From JAWWPY01 sp964412845 (lineage in GTDB: Bacteria > Actinomycetota > Actinomycetes > Streptosporangiales > Streptosporangiaceae): a DNA stretch of 9,868 bases. The notes under the pieces were generated by a model. That model was not told the DNA's origin. It saw only the letters and a list, made by a program, of their open reading frames with translations, and searched no databases. The position numbers and the translations under genes were made by a program. Positions 6,450 to 9,868 of this stretch are shown one piece after another. The stretch spans positions 1 through 9,868 of the forward strand of contig CAYPQM010000207.1 in NCBI GenBank assembly GCA_964412845.1, given 5' to 3'. Within the stretch, counting starts at the first letter, position 1. Each line of letters opens with the position of its first letter.

Positions 6450-7826
6450 CTACCCGGTTTCGCGGAGCCAGGCTTGGGCGCCTATCTGGATGGCTTCCCA
6501 GGGACTGCCGAGGGGTGGCGTATAGGACAGGTCCAGGTCGTTGAGCCCGTCGACGGTCATGGAGTGGAAGATGGCGGTGGCCGCGATGTCGATGCGCTTG
6601 GCGATCTCGGCATGCCGGTGGCCGAACAGCTGCACGCCGAGGAGCTGCCCGGTGCCGCGGTCGCCGGTGAAGCGCATGGTGATGCGGTGGCTGCCGGGGT
6701 AGTAGGCCTTGTGGTCGTCGGCCTCGGACTGGATGGTGACCGGGTCGAACCCGGCGGCGGCTTCGTGGTCGCGCAGGCCGGTGCGCGCGGCGGCCTGGTC
6801 GAAGATCTTCACCACCTGGGTGCCCAGGCTCCCGGCGAACTCCCGGTTCCCGCCGAGGGCGTTCTCCCCGGCCACGCGGCCCTGCTTGTGTGCGGTGGTG
6901 CCGAGCGGCAGGTAGGTCTCGCCGAGCAGCCGGTGCCAGGTGACCACGCAGTCCCCGGCAGCGTATACGTCGGGGAGATTGGTCCGCATGCCGCGATCCA
7001 CGGCGATCGCGCCCCTGGCCCCCAGCGCAGCCCCCGCGCTGGCCGCCAGGGTCGTGTCGGGGCGGACACCCACGACGACCAGGACCATGTCAGCCTGCCG
7101 GGTCACCGCCGTGCCATCAGCGGCGGTGGCCTCCACCTGGAGCCCTCCCGCCTCGCCGCCCGTGCGGGTGATCTGCCGGACCGTGGTGCTGGTCAGGACC
7201 TCGGCGCCGCGGTCGGCGAGCCGGGCGTGGACGAGATGGCCGAGCGCGGGATCGACGGTGGGCAGCACCTCGGGCAGCTGTTCCATCTGGATGACGTGCA
7301 GGCCGCGGATGGTAAGTGCGTCGGCCATCTCCAGGCCGATGTACCCCGCGCCGACGATCACCGCGGTGCCCGGTGTCTTCTCCTCGAGGGTGCGCATGAC
7401 GGCGAACGTGTCGCCCATCGAGTGCAGCAGATGCACACCATCATCCGGGCCCAGCGCGTCCAGGCCACCGATCGGCGGGCGGACCGGCACCGCGCCGGTA
7501 CCGATGACCAGCTTGTCGTAAGCGAGCAGCTCCTCGTGCCCCCCGGGGCCGGTGACGAGGAGCTTGCGGCCAGAGACATCGATCCGGCGGGCGGTAGTGT
7601 CCAGCCGGAGGTTCATCCCGGTGGCTTCCAGGTCAGCGGTGGTGCGGTGGGCGAGGTTGCGCCAGTGCGTCACTTCCCCGGAGACGTAGTAGGGGATGCC
7701 GCAGATCGAGAAGTTCGGGTAGGCGTCCGCGACGACCACGCTGACCTCGGCGCCGGGGTCGAGCTCGCGGGCCCGCAGCGCGGCGCTGATCCCCGCGTCG
7801 CTGCCACCGATCATGACCATATGCAT
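6450..7826 (-). CDS. CoA-disulfide-reductase-like FAD/NAD(P)H oxidoreductase
   Basis: A 458-residue flavoprotein of the pyridine nucleotide-disulfide oxidoreductase class. Landmarks in order: N-terminal FAD-binding motif IGGSDAGISAA (6-16), NFSICGIPYYVSGEV with the single active-site Cys42, NAD(P)H-binding GAGYIGLE (159-166), FAD-binding YAAGDC (288-293), and a C-terminal dimerisation domain ending LDLSYTPPLGSPWEAIQIGAQAW. Having one cysteine rather than a CxxxxC pair places it with CoA-disulfide reductases and NADH oxidases/peroxidases, which form a mixed disulfide or sulfenate at that residue. In an arsenic operon a plausible job is reduction of a low-molecular-weight disulfide or recycling of the thiol that serves the arsenate reductase; this is inference. 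GGAGGG lies eight bases before the ATG, and an alternative in-frame ATG is two codons later. It is the middle gene of the operon: 25 bp after the aquaporin and 32 bp before pstS. Confidence 0.88.
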   Translation of the reverse strand: MHMVMIGGSDAGISAALRARELDPGAEVSVVVADAYPNFSICGIPYYVSGEVTHWRNLAHRTTADLEATGMNLRLDTTARRIDVSGRKLLVTGPGGHEELLAYDKLVIGTGAVPVRPPIGGLDALGPDDGVHLLHSMGDTFAVMRTLEEKTPGTAVIVGAGYIGLEMADALTIRGLHVIQMEQLPEVLPTVDPALGHLVHARLADRGAEVLTSTTVRQITRTGGEAGGLQVEATAADGTAVTRQADMVLVVVGVRPDTTLAASAGAALGARGAIAVDRGMRTNLPDVYAAGDCVVTWHRLLGETYLPLGTTAHKQGRVAGENALGGNREFAGSLGTQVVKIFDQAAARTGLRDHEAAAGFDPVTIQSEADDHKAYYPGSHRITMRFTGDRGTGQLLGVQLFGHRHAEIAKRIDIAATAIFHSMTVDGLNDLDLSYTPPLGSPWEAIQIGAQAWLRETG

Positions 7827-7851
7827 GGCTCGATCCCTCCGGGTCGTGCTG

Positions 7852-8667
7852 TCAATGGGACGGGTCGTGGCCGGGCAGCGGTCCGGCCGCCGCCGTGGCG
7901 CCGCCGGGCGTCGCGCGGGCCTGCGCCGCCCCAGCGTCGCTGGCGTGGTGGGGGAAGATGATGTCGGAGGCCTGCGCCGGGGTCAGGCGGGGATACAGGG
8001 CCCGGATCACCAGCACGGCGAAGACGCCGCCGATGATCTGGGCGGCGATGAACGCCGGCCCCGAGGATGGCGCGATACCCGCGAAGGTGGCCGAGAACAT
8101 CCGGCCGACGGTGATCGCCGGGTTGGCGAAGCTGGTCGAGGACGTGAACCAGTACGCCGCACCGATATACGCGCCCACAGCCGCGGGAGCAGACCGGCTG
8201 CGGTCAGAGCGGGCCAGCGCGAAGATCACCAGGATCAGCCCGAGGGTGGCGATCACCTCAGACAGGAAATGGGCGGGCGTCGCCCGGTGCTTCGCGGAGA
8301 TACTGACCGCCGCCTGGGCGAACATCAGGTTCGCCAGGATCGCCCCGACGATACAGCCAGCCACCTGGGCGGGCAGATAGGCCGCCGCTTCACGCCACCG
8401 CAGCCCGCCGAACGCCGCATCTGCGAACGACACCACCGGATTGAAATGAGCGCCGGAGACGGGGCCGAACATCAAGATGATGGCGAACAGCCCAGCCGCC
8501 GTCGCCGCCGCATTCTCCAGCAGCTCTAGGCCCGTGGAGCCGGGGGACAGGTGCTGCGCGGCGATGCCCGAGCCGATCACGATCGCGGCCAGGAAGCCGC
8601 TGCCGAGGAACTCGGCAGCCAGCCGGCGCCACAGCGCGACAGGTTCCGGTGGCGGTGTCCTGGTCAC
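7852..8667 (-). CDS. MIP-family aquaglyceroporin, probable arsenite channel
   Basis: A 271-residue membrane channel of the aquaporin/GlpF family. The two pore half-helices are visible: SGAHFNPVVS with NPV (76-78, the usual NPA changed to NPV) and SFANPAITVGR with NPA (182-184) and the selectivity-filter Arg189. About six hydrophobic segments surround them, and the tail is a non-conserved Ala/Pro/His-rich run. In Sinorhizobium meliloti the related AqpS lets internally formed arsenite flow out after arsenate reduction, and in Salinispora an aquaglyceroporin is fused to arsenate reductase. Here the arsenate reductase gene is the divergent neighbour, which fits the same role. The GTG start is chosen because the -10 element at 8680..8675 predicts transcription beginning at this base; no ribosome site is visible. 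The ATG at 8676 (three codons longer) is the alternative, but it lies inside the -10. First gene of the three-gene operon. Confidence 0.88.
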   Translation of the reverse strand: MTRTPPPEPVALWRRLAAEFLGSGFLAAIVIGSGIAAQHLSPGSTGLELLENAAATAAGLFAIILMFGPVSGAHFNPVVSFADAAFGGLRWREAAAYLPAQVAGCIVGAILANLMFAQAAVSISAKHRATPAHFLSEVIATLGLILVIFALARSDRSRSAPAAVGAYIGAAYWFTSSTSFANPAITVGRMFSATFAGIAPSSGPAFIAAQIIGGVFAVLVIRALYPRLTPAQASDIIFPHHASDAGAAQARATPGGATAAAGPLPGHDPSH

Positions 8668-8674
8668 AGCGCCC

Positions 8675-8706
8675 ATCTTGACGGAGAAAAATATCTCAGT
8701 CAAGAT
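8675..8706. promoter_or_regulatory. Symmetric overlapping divergent promoter/operator for aquaporin operon and arsR-arsC
   Basis: ATCTTGAC (8675-8682) and GTCAAGAT (8699-8706) are perfect 8-bp inverted arms 16 bp apart; inside them GAGA (8684-8687) and TCTC (8694-8697) extend the dyad. On the plus strand this gives TTGACG (8678-8683), a 17-bp spacer, CAAGAT (8701-8706), then seven bases to the ATG at 8714. On the minus strand it gives TTGACT, a 17-bp spacer, CAAGAT, then seven bases to the GTG at 8667. Each arm therefore carries the -35 of one promoter and the -10 of the other, and both transcripts should begin at or next to the start codon. A second small palindrome, ATTGA-G-TCAAT, lies at 8705-8715. 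The ArsR domain of the fusion protein is the obvious candidate to bind here and shut both directions at once. Confidence 0.65.
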
Positions 8707-8713
8707 TGAGTCA

Positions 8714-9391
8714 ATGAATACTGAGCAAATGGCTGACGTGGCGGCCCGGGCCGCGGTGCATGCGGCGCTGGCCGACCCGGCCCGGCTGCTGATCACCGAC
8801 ACCCTCGCCGTCGGCGACGTCTCCCCGTCAGAACTGGCGGCCATGCTCGGGATGCCGTCTAACCTGCTCGCCCACCATCTGCACGTGCTCGAGCAGGCCG
8901 GATTGCTCACGCGCCGCCGTTCCGAGGGGGACCGCCGGCGCAGTTACCTCCGGCTGGTACCGGGCGTGCTCGATTCGCTCATCCGCCCGCCATCGCGCCG
9001 GGCGCGGCGGGTGTTGTTCGTGTGCACCGCTAACTCGGCGCGGTCGCATCTGGCGGCCGCGCTGTGGCGCCGGGCCAGTAAGATCCCGGCGGCATCAGCG
9101 GGAACCCACCCGGCGGCGGCGATCGCGGCGGGCGTGATCGCCGCCGCCGGGCGTCACCACTTGCCGCTGCGCCGCCAGCGGCCGCGGCATATCAGCCGGG
9201 TACAGGAGGACGGCGACCTCATCGTCACGGTGTGCGACCGGGCCCGCGAGGAACTCGGCCCGCTGGCGGCGGTGCACTGGTCAGTCCCCGACCCGGTGCC
9301 AGTCGGCGACCGCGGCAGCTTCGACGCGGCCCTGGCTGAGCTGGGTCGTCGCATCGAGCGGTTCGCACCGAGCCTCGCCACTGCTCCCTGA
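8714..9391 (+). CDS. arsR-arsC: ArsR repressor-arsenate reductase (LMW-phosphatase type) fusion
   Basis: A 225-residue two-domain protein. Residues 1-90 are an ArsR-type winged helix: AALADPARLLITDTLAVGD, SPSELAAMLGM, SNLLAHHLHVLEQAGLL and a basic RRRSEGDRRRSYLRL wing. Residues 98-220 are an arsenate reductase of the low-molecular-weight tyrosine phosphatase fold: RRVLFVCTANSARS holds the CX5R loop (C104...R110), SAGTHP follows, and TVCDRAREELGP then HWSVPDPVP supply C174 and the DP-loop acid D193. It should reduce arsenate to arsenite in the cytoplasm. The repressor half lacks the CVC arsenite site, and the only cysteines in the whole protein are C104 and C174, both in the reductase. Sensing may therefore pass through the catalytic domain or use another ligand. 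There is no ribosome site; the promoter position predicts a leaderless transcript from this ATG. It is divergent from the aquaporin operon and convergent with the broken arsA. Confidence 0.93.
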   Translation: MNTEQMADVAARAAVHAALADPARLLITDTLAVGDVSPSELAAMLGMPSNLLAHHLHVLEQAGLLTRRRSEGDRRRSYLRLVPGVLDSLIRPPSRRARRVLFVCTANSARSHLAAALWRRASKIPAASAGTHPAAAIAAGVIAAAGRHHLPLRRQRPRHISRVQEDGDLIVTVCDRAREELGPLAAVHWSVPDPVPVGDRGSFDAALAELGRRIERFAPSLATAP

Positions 9392-9412
9392 TCCTGGCAT
9401 GCCGGCCGGTGC

Positions 9413-9464
9413 GCGCTGTCCCCAGCAGGCCGGGTGACTTTGTCCGGTCGCATGAGGACAGCGC
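9413..9464. terminator. Candidate two-way terminator hairpin
   Basis: In the 125-bp gap between the convergent arsR-arsC fusion and the arsA remnant, GCGCTGTCC (9413-9421) and GGACAGCGC (9456-9464) form a perfect 9-bp stem around a 34-base loop. The loop itself contains small complementary pieces (GAC-TTT-GTC at 9436-9444). No T run follows, which is usual for this kind of genome. Nothing else is seen in the gap. Confidence 0.4.
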
Positions 9465-9516
9465 CCTCACAACCAGCATTCCCTGACCAGGCCAGGCGGC
9501 AGGATCCAGCACTTAC

Positions 9517-9868
9517 TTAAGCGGGCTGGTGGTCGAGAGCGGCCAGTGCGGCCAGGTGTTCCTCCCCGGTGGGTTCGGTGGCGCGGAGGGGCACGAGGGC
9601 GATCCTGCCGGCCAGGGCGCTCACCCGCTCGATCTGCCCGGCCTCGCTGGCGGCGCGTAGCCGCAGGAAGGGCGCCTTTGTCCGGGAGCAGCCCGCGCAC
9701 CGGGGCGATGATCCGCTCGCGGTGGGCCTCGGCTGCCTGTCCGGGGTTGATCTCCAAGGCCGATAAGCCAGGCACCTGGTCAACCGGGGTGAAGATGTTG
9801 CCGATCGTGACGCCGAGGTATGCGTCTGCGACCTGACCGCTGCGTTCGACCTGACCCAGCCCACCATC
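9517..9868 (-). pseudogene. arsA: Broken arsA (arsenite pump ATPase) with internal deletion and frameshift, runs off right edge
   Basis: Reading leftwards from the window end, one frame gives LGQV...VADAYLGVTIGN, then IFTPVDQVPGLSALEINPGQ and RERIIAPVRGLLPD. This is the stretch of ArsA that follows the DPASN switch region of the first ATPase half. At an AAA run (TTT at about 9677-9679 on the plus strand) the sense moves to the next frame and reads APFLRLRAASEAGQIERV then SALAGRIALVPL and a closing EPTGEEHLAALA, ending at the stop at 9517..9519. That second piece resembles the C-terminal tail of ArsA (R-x-x-E-x-x-x-I-x-x-V...R-x-AL-x-P...EP-x-G-x-x-x-LA). Removing one A joins the frames as PDKAPFL. 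The conserved middle (the GACTTEIAAFDEF block, the DTAPTGH block and more) is absent, so an ATPase of normal size cannot be made from this copy. The N-terminal P-loop would be outside the window. The family assignment rests on remembered motifs. Confidence 0.6.

Noticed and set aside
6474..7961. Long plus-strand frame opposite the flavoprotein
   Set aside because: It mirrors codon bias of the minus-strand gene, has no motif of its own, and the opposite strand has all flavoprotein motifs in one unbroken frame.
8477..8713. N-terminal extension of the ArsR-ArsC frame upstream of 8714
   Set aside because: The extension runs through the aquaporin gene and the promoter; the winged helix starts properly just after the ATG at 8714.
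1..9868. CRISPR arrays, tRNA/rRNA genes, insertion-sequence ends or attachment sites
   Set aside because: No regularly spaced direct repeats, cloverleaf-like segment or paired terminal inverted repeats next to a transposase were seen; the only mobile-element trace is the relaxase-like fragment.

Overview
The window is high-GC DNA with codon use, Shine-Dalgarno sites and gene families typical of an Actinomycetota (an actinomycete of the Streptomyces/Streptosporangium type is plausible; the genus cannot be read from this alone). About two thirds of it is an arsenic-resistance region. The left third is a patch of ordinary accessory genes mixed with gene debris.

Left part (1-3439). A class I methyltransferase runs off the left edge (minus). 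A short cupin remnant (320-517, minus) lies downstream of an XRE/MmyB-type regulator (558-1436, minus). Across a 342-bp spacer, a zinc-type alcohol dehydrogenase (1779-2834, plus) is transcribed divergently. It is followed at once by a DUF2255 gene that is intact for only about 46 residues and then runs into debris: a piece of a mobilisation relaxase and a piece of a RelE/ParE-type toxin, with several frame breaks. This looks like a recombination scar next to the arsenic genes.

Arsenic module 1 (3440-5111, plus): arsR, acr3 and a small cysteine protein, translationally coupled by two 4-nt overlaps. The ArsR has a CxC arsenite site and Acr3 is the arsenite efflux permease.

Arsenic module 2 (5275-9391) is divergent. 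To the left run an aquaglyceroporin, a CoA-disulfide-reductase-like flavoprotein and a PstS phosphate-binding lipoprotein, forming a tight minus-strand operon. To the right runs a single protein fusing an ArsR winged helix to an LMW-phosphatase-type arsenate reductase. The two arms share one strikingly symmetric promoter/operator in which the arms of one inverted repeat supply the -35 and -10 elements for both strands. It predicts leaderless starts on both sides.

Right edge (9517-9868, minus): a broken arsA in which part of the N-terminal half is joined, with a +1 shift, to the C-terminal tail; the middle of the ATPase is missing.

Taken together, arsenate would be reduced by the ArsC domain, arsenite would leave by Acr3 and/or the aquaporin, and a once-present ArsA pump ATPase has decayed. 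PstS and the disulfide reductase probably cover phosphate capture and thiol/disulfide recycling. The known families are not new. The overlapping symmetric promoter, the cysteine-poor ArsR-ArsC fusion, and the orphan PstS and flavoprotein inside the operon are the points most worth testing.
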